64,000 bases of DNA from assembly GCA_002794735.1 (NCBI GenBank), contig NBAZ01000011.1, positions 62,001 to 126,000 on the forward strand, written 5' to 3'. This document shows positions 46,587 to 61,907 of this stretch, one piece after another (position 1 is the stretch's first letter; each line of letters opens with the position of its first letter). The position numbers and the translations under genes are program-made. The DNA comes from Pyrrhoderma lamaoense. Lineage: Eukaryota > Basidiomycota > Agaricomycetes > Hymenochaetales > Hymenochaetaceae. Under the pieces are notes generated by a model that saw only the letters and a list, made by a program, of their open reading frames with translations, was not told where the DNA came from and ran no database searches.

Positions 46587-47109
46587 TTTGATCTTCTTAC
46601 CTTCGCGGCTTTCTCATACTAGTTTAGATTGAGTACTAGATGATATGCTTTTTTGTCCCTGAGAATACAGTTTGGAAGCAACCAAGACGTAACAACCGGA
46701 CATGCCTAAAACCAATATAACTTGAACTGGTCATATAGAATATAGTTTTGAGGACGAAAGAATCCGTAATCATGAAATAAATCGTGCTGCTTGAACATAA
46801 CCTTACTTCATATTCAGGAACTAAACAATAACCCCTTTCAATGCATCATTGTTAGCAACCCAACATGAAACTTAGGTTTCATGAACCGACATGAGGTCGA
46901 GACGTATTATGAAAATGTCGAAACTCTGTCCAAAGACTTCGAGGTTCTCTACCATTATATGGGTTAGTTCAAGAGTGGGTGAAAACTGCTGTGATCATTC
47001 TGCCACCCTTTTTCAGTTGATTCTATCATACACAAGACACGAACCCAATTCGGTCCCGAAGTTAAATGAGTATAGTGAAATGGAGCTGTAAAAGTGACAT
47101 ATCTAGCTC

Positions 47110-47311
47110 TAAGTTCAATGCTCATAACGTGATGAGATCCCCGAGCTTCTAATGTCTTCTTAATAGCTATATGTTTACGAATCTAAAAGGGGCTGGGAAA
47201 ATGGAGGTAAATGAAGTAACAACCAGTCAAGTAAACATTGGGAACGATCTAAGCGGTCCTGTGTCCGCATTCCCTGCTAGATCGCACTTTGTTATGAAGT
47301 TACACTTTGCT
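47110..47311 (+). pseudogene. Fragment of a second DUF6533-type gene (last exon)
   Basis: Matches the last exon of the gene just upstream. SYMFTNLKGAGKMEVNE aligns with SRMFINLKEAGKVKVNE, followed by a diverged tail to TGA. Stops lie just before it and no earlier exons are recognisable between 46590 and 47110. Probably the remains of a tandem duplication. Confidence 0.55.
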
Positions 47312-48045
47312 TGACATTTTTAACGTGTTTCTGTAAAACTTACAATATAATAGCCAAGTATCACCCAATTAGATCTATTCCAATTCTCAGGGTGCCAGTA
47401 GTCTTGAGGCTCCTGATGGACCTTTTTTTAATATTCTATCTATTCTATATGGCTAAGGGTTGACAGAAAGCATATATTTGATTTGTAAGAAACAGAAATT
47501 CACATAAAGGCATACCATACTATGTAATAACATTCCCTCAAAATGGGATAAAAACTCCTTTTTATACAATTTGATCAACAAACAAAGCTGAACCTACGAT
47601 TCTTTATCATTAGAACCTTTGTGAAAGCTATAATAAGTGAGTCTGAAGAATTCGGTATACTGGCTTCGGTCTTGGTCTCCATTACGATGGCCTAACCCCT
47701 TCAGCCACGAAAAAAATATGTAAAATATACACTATAACTCAACATGGAGCATAGCTATCTTAAACATCATTGCCCTAACTACAGCCAGTATAGCCAACAT
47801 GTATACAATTGCACCCGTTTCACAACAACCTGGGTAAGATCTCACAGAGTTCATAACATGTACTAGAGTTTTTGAATGTTTCTCATTACGACATATGCAT
47901 GCGAACGACATAGACACATAAGTGTGTAAAGAACATGGAGTATAAGAGATGGAGATAAATAAGGGTTAAAAGTACAAACTACACTAGCTTTAAGATCCAA
48001 CGGAAGTATGATAAAGAGAAGACATGGGACAAAGTAGGAGCGCGA
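47312..48045. other. Intergenic, no gene recognised
   Basis: About 730 bases, AT-rich, between the DUF6533 fragment and the histone H4 stop. Only short open frames. It presumably includes the H4 3' UTR. Confidence 0.5.
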
Positions 48046-49316
<1,271 letters not shown>

Positions 49317-49724
49317 ACGCCTTTTCTTTGTCGTTTTAGGGTTGTATGTGTATAATTATTAGCTGTATTCCTATTTCTCCTCTATCTGTATACTCTTTCT
49401 CAATAGCATTATTCTCTTTCACACTCTCTAATGAGCCCCCTGCGTGTGTCCTGTCTGTGAATGAGTTTAAAGGGAAGTTGCCCACGCGCTCTTACGGCTG
49501 CGGGTGAGTCCCCATGACGCGTGAGACCGATGCTGTGGCGGGTTGTGAGTATTCATATTTAATTCGTGGATAATGCTCGGGGTCATCGCGGGTCCCGCAT
49601 CGCTGAAGAGGCTATCAACTAACTACTTGTATTCTCTCATCTGTAGGGTAATTCATGTCCTTCCTATTCCCCCCATCATCCCTTCAGTCCTCTTGTCTCC
49701 TCTCCAAAGTGATTATATTCATTC

Positions 49725-52092
49725 ATGTCCCTGTCATTCGATGATGATGACGAGAACATGTTCATCAGTACCGATGATGAAAATTATAATAATGATTACC
49801 CCAGTGTCGGTATGACCGGTATAAACATAAATGATGCGAACGACAATACGATTACCCTTTCAAACTTGCCGACAGAGATCATCGCCTCTATCGCAATTCA
49901 CCTCTCACGTTCTTCACTTGCTGCTCTGTCGCTCACATCTCAACGCCTGCAATCTATCAGTGAAAGATTACTGTATACAACGGTCGTCGTGAAAGACGTC
50001 CTTGATTACCCATATTTGTATAAAGCCGCCTACTCTCACGCGTCCGCGTCTCCATCTCTATCCCCTAAGCTCGATCTCGAGTTTACAGGTAGAAATGCAG
50101 AAACCGATGTGAACGTTAATCAGAGCGTCATTGTCCCGCGCAAAACTCAGGGCCTCTGTAAGGCGCTCTCTCGCCGCCCGCACCTTGCACACTGCGTTCG
50201 ATCTCTCTCAATACGTTGGTCGCGTCCTGTTTCAATACTTTCCCACCATGTCCACAACCAGCGACGCTCTGTGGCTGATGAAGGTGGAACTGGACGTGTA
50301 GAACCGCCTAAAGTTGAACAGTCCTTCACAGTCACGTTGCATAGTCTCCTTCTCTCTCTCTTATACCTTGAACACCTCGAACTCCATCTATCTGGGTTGG
50401 TCACCTCGCAAAGTGACCCTGGATTCTCCTTCCTAGTTCTACTCAGAGATACCTCTTTCCGCCTACGACGTCTCTCACTGACCTGTCCTGTTCCACCTCT
50501 GACTTATTCTTCTTCAAGCTTGTACTCCATCGCAAACCCTATAACTAGTCCAAGCCCCAATGTCTACTCCATCGCTTCTTCAATCTCAATTGAACCCATT
50601 CTCCTTTCCATGCCTACCCTTACTCACCTTCATCTCCCTGCTCATCATCCCCGTTAAAGTGGTTGTCACCCTATGATCTCCCTGTGTTACAATCGTTCCG
50701 AGGACCAGTCCAATGTGCGGCGAGTATCATTCCTGGAAGACCTGTGGCAGAGCTCGCCCTTTCTAATGGAATGGGTATAGACATCGGTACAGGATATGAC
50801 GGACTTGGATTGGCTCTAAACGTTGACCCTGAGACTCTGGGCAGCTCTTCCCCAGCTGATCATAATCTCCTCTCATTACTCTCTCTAGGCTCGTGCCCTG
50901 TTAGGAAACTTGACTTGAGCGCGATGAGCATCACAGCTACCCAGTTGCTTGTCCTTTCCAAGTATTTTGGGAGATGTCTCGAGGTTCTTAGGATGAGATT
51001 AGCGTTAAGGCATACCTTACATTTCTCTTTTTCTGGGATGGTGAGTCATCCCTCGAAAACTACGTTCTACTTCTCTATACCTGTGTCCAATGTTGTCCCA
51101 TTTTCATAAGAGAAATAAAGGATATAATAGTGACAAACGATACTTATCACTATTTTACCAGTGTTATTCAACCCTTGTTCATTAAAATTTTCGTTCAACA
51201 TAGTTATACTGACTATAGAAACAATATACACTCTTTTTCTTTGCAACATGTTTGTATATGCATAGATGCTCCTCTCAGCGCTGACCCACCTCCTCGGTTC
51301 TTTCCCAGTCCTTCGAGCACTCGATCTTTCACCCACAAGTGTGGACGGTATCGTACCCATATACAAGAACGCTCGCGAAGAATACACACTTTGCTCAACT
51401 TGGGCAAGTGTGGTGCCTTCACTCAAATGGGTCCGTTTTCCTTCAGGGACGATATGGAAGAAAGAAGAAGAGTGGGAAGAGAGTTTTGGGGGTGGCAGGA
51501 TGACGAGCCCAACTCTGAGCCCGAGGTCAAATCCAGATCCAGCAAACTCGTCATCTTCGTCAATGTCACCAAGATCAGGAAAAGAGAAAGAGAAGGGGCG
51601 AGAAGTAGAATCTCGAACTTCAGCTCGGTGGGATGACGCCAATTATGACGCTACCAATAGGTATCTCATAGACCCCAATACTGACAACACCAGCAAAGAT
51701 CGCGAAAAAAGCGGGGGAGAGGCCGAGAAATGGACGTTGATGGGCCCGAGTTTGATCCGTCCTCGTCTTCCAATAGAAGGTTCGGTGCCAGCAACAGTGA
51801 CGACGACGTCGGCGGCGGCGTGTTGTACGGCGAATCAACTACTCAGAGTACCAGTAATAGTAGTAATAGCAATGATACCGGTTCTAGTGCTAATGCTAGC
51901 ACCAATGCTAGTGTTGTTAGTGCTGTGCCTTCTGGGTATACTTCCCTGGGACTTGGCTCCACAAGTGGCTTCGACACCGGACCCGGAGCCGGGTCTCATT
52001 TCATTGGTCAAGGTGGCTGGCACACAGTATCCAATCCATCTTCTTCTAGTGTTTTCGCTGTTGGAAAGTGGCCTTCGTCTTGGTCACCATAA
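49725..52092 (+). CDS. F-box protein with leucine-rich region
   Basis: ATG 49725. An acidic opening (DDDDENMF) is followed by an F-box (about residues 45-90: ITLSNLPTEIIASIAIHLS, then LAALSLTSQRLQSISERLLYTTV). A long region with leucine-rich spacing follows (LHSLLLSLLYLEHLELHLS, MPTLTHLHLPAH, VRKLDLSAMSITATQLLVLS, FPVLRALDLS). One intron is clear: 51041-51265, phase 0. The frame breaks at the C run 50649-50652 and at the A run 51705-51710. One added base in each restores a continuous protein: ...HLPAHHP|PLKWLSPYDL... and ...DREK|KRGRGREMDVDGP.... The tail is low-complexity, Ser/Gly/Asn-rich, ending KWPSSWSP. A likely SCF adaptor; target unknown. Confidence 0.7.
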
Positions 52093-55000
52093 GAAATTTG
52101 TTGTATTGCTATGTATCTATTACTGATTGTTTTGGGATTATTGATTATACAGGATTGTATATGTACTTCTTATATACTTAGGATCTACTTGGTTCCAGTG
52201 GCTCCAAGACATATTAGAAGAGTAAGATATGTATAAGTCAAGAGTTCACGAATGCTAAGTCCACTCGATGCGAAGAATTGCGAGGTTAGTAATTAGTTAC
52301 AAGTAATCGCTGTTTAGTCTGAATACTCTTCTGAGGAAGATGCCGTGGGGAAGAGGTCTGAAAAATTATCCGCAAACATTTGCTAAAAGTAGCAAAAGAG
52401 TATCAAAGTTTAAGCAACTCAGAAATTGTATTTACTTCCGCACATTATCCCTTCATTCCCCTTTGTCCGAAGGTTAGGCTACCGATCTACCGCGAGAAGA
52501 TAAGTGCGTACTAAGTAAGTGAATTGCTAAAACACGTATGTCCGAAAGATCTTCATTCATATAAGGGAGGGAAAAAAGGCGGAAGAGTTAAGCATCCGTC
52601 CGAGGAACCGCAAAGTATTAACAAGGGGGTAGATTAGGTAGATCTGGAGAGTACCGCTAAACTCACCAGGTCATCATATCTATTCAATGATAATTATTGA
52701 GATACCGTCAAAGGTCTCTCCTTTGTCTCCGGGCTTCTTTGTCCTTAAGATCTCTTCGCACTTTGAGTTCCACATAAGTCCGTTTCCGAGCCCAAGCGAT
52801 GAATGAAATGCGTAAATTGTGCATTGTGCGCTGAGAAAATTTTAACGTTTACGATCAATAAATTAGATATCAAAGTCCCCCCAAAAGTCGTGATTTTTAT
52901 CTTTTAATTTTGATTCCGTCCCCGCTGGTCATTGACTCACTCGGGTGATGCTGGATCCCTCGTGGAGAGCATGTCCGCTTCCACGGCTACCAGGCCACAC
53001 GTATTATCCGAGACAGATATCTCGAAATAAAGAGTTCAGTATGCATGTGTACATAGATAGATATCATTTCATCTAAGATCCGGGGGGTCCGTGTCGGGTG
53101 GAAGCTTAAGGGTAACTGAAGAACATTGTATTGAGTAAAGAGAAGTCTGAATAAATGGGAACTGAGTTCCATACTAGACACGTTTCAGAGAAGCCAGAGA
53201 AGATATGCATAAGAGCAGATATAATGGAAACTTCAACTCTTTTCTTGATTCTGCTATTGAGGCTGTTTCATCCTTCCGTTTGTTTGCAATGTTATCACTG
53301 CCAGATGTATTTAGGCTACAGTCATGCTCAGTGCTAAACGTAAAATACCAAAAAGTTTCAGAATGTGCAAAAATGCCGGGAATCTATTATACGGAGCGCC
53401 TGCTTCTCTTTTCCGTTTTAATGCGTATTTTACTTCTAACACCTCTGAGAATCTCAGCGCTGGCAGTATACTCATCTATTTAGGATATCCTATTCACAGG
53501 CACTTGTGGTCTTTCTTCTTGTTTTTCAAATTATCCCCTTATTTTTGTAGCTCTTCTGTCTATATGTCTATATCACCTATATGTACATGTACACTGACCC
53601 GTGCGACCTGTATAAGGTATACTAGCACTTAAGGGTCAACGAGAGCTAAATTAATAACCTTTTTGAGTTTGTGTCTTCTTCGAAGGCGTACTCGGGTTTA
53701 TCCGATGGTGGATCTTCAATAATCAACGACCCTCTTGCCGTCTCCCCGTTCTTTTAAAAATCTCTTCCTTCCATGCTTACAACTCGCCCTCGGTCTGTCA
53801 TGCATTGAGCTTGCCGACATAGTAACGGATATAACTTTTTTGACAGGTATCAAAAACATCTACGTATCGGACAAAATATCAGATGCACTAGATGCAAATA
53901 TTTATACCCTCTCCTTATGCTTCAGCCGCATGAACCGTATGAGATCCTCAAAAAAAGACAACCAGAAATTTTAGTCGCTTATCTTCATGGTTCGGAGGCT
54001 AACTCTACGCCGAGACCCCTTCTCAAGCTCCTACTTTTACTCCTGGGTAAAAATAATTATAAGTCCTTGAGAAATTACTGTCTATTTTTTCTCTCTTTCT
54101 CATAAGATCATTTCTTATTCCTCTCCGTGAGTCATCGTTAACCAAGATATCTTTATGCACATCTTTGCTCACTTGCTCACTCATGTAGTCACTTGAATGA
54201 ATACTATATTTGCTGTATCATCTCCGTCGTCTTCGCGGCTTAGTCCGAACTTCTTTTTACGTGTAAACCTCAATCTTGGTTGTTGTTGTTTTGCTACATG
54301 TGCATGCGGTTTTCCTATACTAAAGTATACTGGGCTAACTTACCACCAACGTACATAACGTATATCTCGTAACTCTTTCACGGGTGTCAGAATCGGATAC
54401 TTGGCGTATCTATGTCATGTTACTTTGGTTATGGCGATTGTATAGCCGAGACTTTTTGGTATCTGACCCCAGTTGACCCAGGTATATAACTTCTCGTATC
54501 GTTCTCGTTAAGCTTCTAGCTTGGAAGTGGGCATAGCAACGACCTTGGAGATTGTAAAAAAACGTTCCTTACTGCGCAGCATCAATGCAACTTCGGCATC
54601 GAGTGAGGTTAGATACGATAGCGTGCTAAACAGTGCGCGGCAGCTGTGTTTGTGTCATATATCCACCATATTCCAGGTTTTGGAGCCCATTTCATCATAC
54701 GAATCTAGCAGAAATCCCTCGGGTAAACTACATATACACGAAAGGAGAAGACCATTGGTTGTGCTTAGGTCCTTGCTATCATGTAAGGTAAGGAGTGCTT
54801 CTACTTAATTGGGTAGGTACAACTAGGGTAACGTAACATAACATCACGCGCACAACTGTGTAATTACAATGCTAAAAGCATAAAGTGCAACCCTTCCGTA
54901 ATTCGAAGCCTGTTTGTAACTACTCTGTTCTGATCCGTTCCCGCTAAGGTCGCACGTCGACGAGCTGGGAGCCAAGGGAAGATTTTCATCCGAAGTGACA

Positions 55001-56286
55001 TAATTTTAGCAACAGAGTTCACAGCCACTAAGCCACAATACAGTTCAGTTCACTCCATGTGCATGTTCTTTCATACCTCTCCGTCAAGACAACAATCCAG
55101 GAAGCATAGGATCTTAGTGCATTTTGGTCTCTGGAAACTATGTGTCACATTGTAGTAATTTGGTTAGCACATTAGAGAGTTCGCTAGTTCTTTCTTTCCT
55201 CGTTCCTGTCAATCAACCAATAGGCAACGTGCTTCGTATGATAGTAAGGGTTTTGATTATTGTAGTTCCGTCTCGCATAAACTGGGTTTCACCTCCTTGG
55301 TTCTTTTTCTAAGAAAGTGTCCGTAATGTAAAGTTTTTTTGAAGAAAAATTATAGAGAAATGAAAAACGATATGCGGGCTACGCTTGACTTAGAATTTAA
55401 AGATTGTTGACCATTTTTACACCCCCTTATGTAACTAAGAGATACATCACGACGGAAGATAGTAATGAGAGGAAGTAACATAAAATGCAGAAGAAACCCG
55501 AAAGGAGAAAAACCTACGAACATGATATATAAGGATAATAGGACGAGGTGGCACGCAGTAATAAAGTTAAATCAACAAAAGGAAGAGAAGAATGAGACGT
55601 GCCCAGATAACTATCATCCGATTAATAGTAGAAAAAATGAAGACGGAAACATGTGTGGATGAGCCGAACTAATATATTAACATATGAATAGGAAGGAAAG
55701 GGGATGAAGAACACGCGGGGTGAAAGGTTTAAAGTAAGGAGGGGGTAAAATAGCTATGAGAGCCAGTAGATAATGATAAGGAGTGGCAGAAAAACCTAAT
55801 TTTGAAAGAAATACACGATGAAGCTTGAGCTGGTCTTACACAGCCCACCCGCCCTATGTCCCAGACAAGGTAAACGGGATCAGTGCACATAGGAGAACAA
55901 CAGAAAGGCAATTGAATGCGGCGAAAGAAGACGATAATGCTAGAAACTAGAGTGTCAAAATTAGGCCATGTAGAATTCTCAAAGAAGGGTAAAACGATGG
56001 ATAATGGTCGCCGAGAGAAAATTGTCCGAGAAAAGAACTTGCTTGATTACCAATACAGAAAGTTGATGAGATCCACTTCTGAAGCGAAAATCCGGAAATA
56101 CAAACTATGGGTATCAGTAATGAAAGGAGAATATTGCCAGAATGACGATGACGTTATAGTGATGGGGTAAACGGAAGACGGGGAACTGGACATAAGAACC
56201 TAGCCGAAGGCGAAGAAGTGACGGTATAACCTGTGATTACGTCGAAAAAGCGACCAAAAAGATAACAAGACGATACAGATGCTGCT
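52093..56286. other. 4.2 kb without a recognisable gene
   Basis: Only short open frames. The more protein-like ones are 53735-53974, overlapping 53917-54105 in another frame, and 55916-56170 (84 codons, Lys/Arg-rich, from ATG). None has a recognisable motif or consistent splice sites. 55440-56290 is purine-rich on the plus strand. No repeat-unit sequence, tRNA or rRNA was found. Confidence 0.4.
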
Positions 56287-59067
56287 TCAGGCCTCTTCGT
56301 TCTCATCAATGAAGATGTCCGTATAATGCTCTAGAATCGTCTCAATAGCCTAATAAATTATTTAGTCAACCGTTTCTTGATAATTATAAAATGAAAGTCA
56401 CCAACCTTATTGTGATAAGCTGCATCGGCCATACTGTTCGCCTGATCCATAGGCTGACTTCCTTGGCCAAACAGGGTTGGCCCAAATACTATAGCAAGAT
56501 TGGATATAGACATTGCATTATCTGCTTCATGCTGAACAACCCTTTGGGAGTGAAGTATAAGAACCACGATGTTTCATTTGCTAGGTAAGACATACTTATG
56601 TAGATGTCCCAAGAAATACTTTAACGTGGCGTAATTTGGATCAGGAAGGTCGTTCACTCTTTCATGAAGCCTGATGTGTCTTAGACGGTCATTTTCGATT
56701 TCTGATAGCAGAAGCGATCAGTAACCTAATAGTGAAAATTACACCTCTTCTACTTACTAGCAGCTTCAACAAACCCCTGGCGAAGAGCTTGTGTTAACAA
56801 AGGGTCGGGTAGATCCCGTAACCAGGATTTTATAAGACTGGATACGACATTGACATCATTCGAAGCCTCCGCATCGAAATCAACACTTTCGATATCTGTT
56901 GTGATACAACTTAGCTAGAAAGCATCGGGCTTAGATTATTTGAATTACCAGTATCTATTGATTTCTTTAAGCTATTGACCCTCGCTACTGTTCCGCTTAT
57001 TCTGTAAATTCCTTGTGACGTAAGTCCAAATTTCTCAACCGCAGCGCAACATTTTTCCATGATGACGGGGACCTCGATATTATCGCGAGTCATCTGCTCT
57101 GCAAGGTCTACTCCATATGTAGCTCGACTTTTGCTTGAAGGCAGTTGTGGGACATTGGAGCCTGTAGTTGCCCCTGATGTAGATGGATTTATTGCTCCAG
57201 ACTGAGGATAAGTTTTTTCTGCACTATGGTAAGCAGGTAACGCAGGTAACTGAGGGAAAACATTATTACAAAACCTGAAGGTATTGGTGACCTTAGAGAC
57301 TCACATATCCTTCGTCCCAAGGGCCATCTCTTCGAGGTCCCTTGTTAGGTTGATTTCCATGAGCATATGCATAATTCTGCATATACACTTTGAAGTCTGC
57401 TCTATTATCAATGGACTCCATCGTTGCCTTTAGGCCTTGCCCTGATAAGATAATCAATTAATACCGGGACAAAAGCACCCAAGGAGAGGCTTACCTTCTT
57501 CAGGGGAAGGAGGTGCCAAAGTAGTTCCGTCACTCAAAACAATTGTTTCATATAGATATGCGTATCGTGTAAGGTGATACTGCGTTCCAAGATCAATCTC
57601 GTCTGCACATTCTTTCAAGGCCTAGTTACAAAAGTAAGTACAGAGAAGAATGAACAAATACTGCGAACTAACTCGTAATAGGCGAGGTAACTGGAAATTG
57701 AAATATTCTTGACGCATAGACTGAAAATCTTGAACGGCTTTTCGAAACACGTCTGATGCTGTGGACATTCGAGCCCTAACGTCATCTTCTTGGCGTTGTA
57801 TCTAGAAACCGGCACTTAAGGAGACCGTTGCCTCAAAGTTAGAGGTAAGAAACGTACATTCTGAGGATTTTTTCCTTTCAGCAACAAGCCCCCCTTCTGA
57901 ACGGCCTTTCCTAATGCTCTTTTCCCGCCCCCACTAGCACCAGGCGAGCGCATGGCAGTGTCTTTCATTGATTCTCCTTCCTTGGCGACCAACACCCGCT
58001 CTAGCTCCTCTGCAGTCAAATCAAATCGCTGTTTACTTTTCTCCATTGTAGTCTCTGCCTCCTGTAAGCTGCGCTCATACCGGGCAGCAAGATCTTTTGT
58101 CTAAAGCAAAATATGAGGTTGTATATTGTAGAGCACGGCATTTACAAAGTACCTGTTTACGGGTCTTATCCACTTCTTTGGCAAGGGTAGTGAGGTCGTC
58201 GCTCATTTCATGCAACCTTTGTGCGAATCGAATCCTATTATCTGCCATCGCCTCATGTATCTTCAAACTTGATTGCCACGCATTGACAAAGGTTCTGGAG
58301 GGCAACAGTTAGTATTTTCCGGTGTTATAAACTTGTTCGCATACCCTGCCTTTCCATCATTCAGAGAGTATGTTTCCGAAGTAGTCTTTGCGAGCTTCTG
58401 CATCCCCTTTCCGTACTCCTCTTCGAGCACGGCACGCTTCTTGAAGAAAACGGATGCTTCCTGAAAATAGTTATTAATTATTAAACCCCACTCTCAAGGC
58501 CCGAAAAAGTAAGATCGTACTCGGCAGGAGATCATACTCTGTTTGATACGATCAAGTACAAGGGGCACGCTACACTAGAATAGTCAAAAGACACGAGCAG
58601 CTTAAGTAAATAAGTACAAGGAACATTTATATGAAGCTTACATTCAAGTCACATAATGCTCTCAAGACGTTCTCATCGAATGATGGTTCTACTACTTGAA
58701 GCTGCTCAGGCCCTGTAGATGATATAGTATCCCTACTCTCTAAAGATATACTGTCTCTCCACTTTGATGGTGGCGCCAAGGGTTTTGAGGATGCATCGAG
58801 ACTTGAACGCGGAGGTGGCGAGATAGGAATTGAAGGGGCAGATGTAGGTGAAGTTCCGGAAGTTGATGTACCTGCATTGGTTCCCTGGTCTCTTCCTGAT
58901 GGTGTTGTAGTAATCGATGGTCGTTGCTGGTGTGCATGGGAGGCGTTACTAGATGTCGGGGACATGCTTGGAGCCCCGTCAACGTAGGTCCAAGAGGAAG
59001 ACGTTGCAGTGTAATGATCGTCAGGCATGTGGCCTGTTGTCGACGAGACCATCGTCGCGGCTGCCAT
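56287..59067 (-). CDS. F-BAR and RhoGAP protein, Rgd1-like
   Basis: About a dozen exons on the minus strand, ATG 59065-59067, stop TGA 56287-56289. The N-terminus is Ser/Thr/Pro-rich (about 130 aa). An F-BAR domain follows: DENVLRALCDLN, EASVFFKKRAVLEEEYGKGM, WQSSLKIHEAMADNRIRFA, SLQEAETTMEKSKQRFDL, RKAVQDFQSMRQEYFNFQLP. After a linker comes a RhoGAP domain: YGVDLAEQ, VPVIMEKCCAAVEKFGL, the arginine-finger motif GIYRISG, IKSWLRDLPDPLL, and after a 52-base intron HK|VVQHEADNAMSISNLAIVFGP. The end is IFIDENEEA. Rgd1-type proteins bind curved plasma membrane and switch off Rho GTPases controlling actin and wall synthesis; orthology is inferred from domain order. No frame break seen. Confidence 0.88.
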
Positions 59068-61907
59068 TCCTCGGCGTCGAGGCTATTATAAGTTCACACA
59101 CACACGCACAATGCACACAGCCGACGGTCGTGAGGAGTGCTCCTTCCTACACACTACAGTAGCTCAGATGTAAAGTGCCACGGCAAGTCCCGCGGTATAC
59201 TTCCTTATATAGCTACTTATGCGTGACCTAAAATTATATAAACTAAGATAAAAATGAGTCTTTGTAATAAAAGTACTTGATAATATACAACTATGGGTAT
59301 ATCAATATATTTTGTTGCTACCCGTGTAACCAACTTATCAACATGTTAGCATCTACGGCCGTAGCGATTCATCTTCGCCATTCTACGCTGGGAGCATCTG
59401 TTCAAGTATTATTTCGTCAATGTGACTATCCTCTTTAAGTGATAGGTCACAGGTGTGTGTGTGGCTTGAGGAAAACCATATAGAGAACCTTTGTTCACAC
59501 AGCCTTGACTTCACCCCATCTCTGAGAAGTGATCATCATCATCTTCCTGATCTAACCTATTCAAATTTAGGAGTTTACCGTTTACTTCTCGCGTATAGAA
59601 AGTTTAATTTTTATCTCAGTTAAGAAGTCCAGGAACTCAGACGACAAACTACTCATAACCTCACCTGTCCTATACCATAGGAACCCCCTATTCTGGCATA
59701 CAAACTGAGGTAAGGAATAACATTCTAGAAGACTTAATAGCTCATGTCTTCACACACTTGACTAAAATACAATGCCTAGACAGTCCATTTTGTCCCCCCT
59801 TCTCAGTGTCCAGGCTCACCATCACAATATTGGAGCATCTAACTTCGTAACCTTTGCTGTTGAGAAGAGATGTCCTCCCCCGCGGAGTTTTTACTTTCCT
59901 AGCACTAGATCGGACGCAACGCTTATTACACGCTGGGTACGATATGTTGTTCTAGTGCGCCATTACCCAATAGCATACTATGAAACTGTCTTAACTCCCG
60001 CTCTTACTCCCAGCTGGAAGAGTCCTTGGCGATACGAGTTGAGTATCACTTTACATTTTCGTCTCAAATCTTCACATTTACTATTCGGGCCGAACTACTC
60101 GCGAACCTTTCAACGACCATAGTACTAGCTAGTCGGTCTTCATCCATCCTCGATTGATCCACGTAAATAAGCGTTAATCATTTTGGCTGTCCGTCCTCTA
60201 TCGCATATTTGCCTCATGTAAGCCATACGCCGAGAAATATTCACACACAGTCTTCAAAGTGTTTATCAATACCTTTGTATTCTCTAAAATACCGTTCTAT
60301 TATTTATTTACATATATCAGGTGACTTAATCAAGCTGATAGAAAAGCATAATGGGGCTACAGACGTAATTATAATTCGAAGGGAGACATTTCAAGCCATA
60401 CTGTTTGTGAGCGGGTGCAATCCATCATTCCAAACTTTTATGCGCACTGCGGACAGGTTCCAGGCTTATCCTCGGTAACGAGGCCGTTCGAGGGCCGGAG
60501 ACTGTTAAGGGGTTACTGATTGTCCATAGTGAAGAGTAAGCAACACGTACTCTTGTTGACAGCTATTAGCACAATCATGGTCCTGACGACCATGTAACTG
60601 GCTAATAGCACACCTTCGGCTATTACAATCTATCTTGTTGGAATTATCATAAGGATACATGTACGAAGCGGTGGCCAGGCGAGTACTCACTCTTTGTCTT
60701 CCACTTTCAACTCTATGTTTACACACAGAGTATTCTACATACGAGACGAGGTCAAAGCACATAGTTGAGAGAAGTACTCGAAAATTAGTCAAAACAAAGG
60801 CTCAGATATTTTTGAGCTTCAGATAGATGAATGATATGAAAGTTTCTCGTTAGATGTGGTAAGACTGGGTAGTGAAGGCAAGACATGGATCTTATAAGAT
60901 GTTTCTGCGATGAAATAATAATTTGGGTAGGAAGTAATAGGCTTTCTTAAATAAACATGAACAGGGAGGGTCTTAGATCCATCTTGAGGATCTCGCCGAG
61001 ATCCTGTTCGCAATATTGTTCGGTTTTATTATTTAGCAATGCAGAATCACCGGATACCTGGTTCTTAGTTTTCGAAACAGGGACACGTTTACGGTCAAAA
61101 CCTGAATTAATACATATAAATTCCAAAGTCGATTCAATAACGTCCCTCATTTAAGGAATCGAGAATGCTTACGACCGGCATAAATTTTTGTCAGTGTTTT
61201 GGGGTCGAATAAAAGGGTTATATCGGAAGTCAAGTATGCAGAGCATTATGACACACGACCACGGAGATGAGTAGTCAGACTACCGTTAGCGGAGAGAAGA
61301 AGGGGTGGTCTTGGAAGAATTTGCAAAGAGGAGTGAGTTGCGGACTTGCTTGTCTTTATGTTGCTTTTGACACGAAATGAGTTGCACGCTATGCAGGCGA
61401 TTCGCGGATGATCGGCTAATATTCTGTACTGTATATGTTGATGAGTAAGGCTAATATGAAATTAATTTATCGTGCATCACCCTAGAAAAGTGAACATTGC
61501 TAGCCTTGAAAGTCGCATGCCAAAGAAAGCGAACATCGAAACTGGTATTAAAAGAAATGATACGGGTCTATGGAACACCGAAAAATTTCTGACCTCGGTA
61601 TAGGGCGGTGATACTTATCGAAAATGGAATCGGACAGGCGGCTGACGAATAAAGCATACACATGACTTCAGTTGGTCTTTAAGAAAAGATGGTTCTCCGA
61701 ACAGACTTGTGATACTCAATCGTTTCCTTGGTCAGCGTTCAAGTACATATGCAAACTATACTAATGTACATAGGGAAAATGGTCTACCATATTCTCGCTT
61801 TGTGCACCGTGGTGGTCTTTAAAGTGGTCGTATAACAGCTAGTAGTTATCATTCGGTACAAGTGTGTCTGTGTGTCTGTGTACCTTGCCAATATTGTTAG
61901 CATGATT
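59068..61907. other. 2.8 kb with no confident gene
   Basis: Short open frames only. 60209-60478 (plus) has a protein-like stretch (SGDLIKLIEKHNGATDVIII, SGCNPSFQTFMRTADRF), and 61150-60947 (minus) reads DVIESTLEFICINSGFDRKR with possible splice sites before it. Neither matches a family I know, and neither can be extended convincingly. They could be relics or parts of an unrecognised gene. Confidence 0.35.

Noticed and set aside
47640..47715. tRNA-Ser-like stretch on the minus strand (GGCTGAAGGGGTTAGGCC, D-arm-like)
   Set aside because: No TTCGA-type T loop, no convincing anticodon stem and no matching acceptor stem; chance similarity.
49725..52092. F-box/LRR gene as two or three separate genes or a pseudogene
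   Set aside because: The protein continues sensibly across both breaks when one base is added to a homopolymer, the intron phases agree, and the same kind of break occurs in other conserved genes here.
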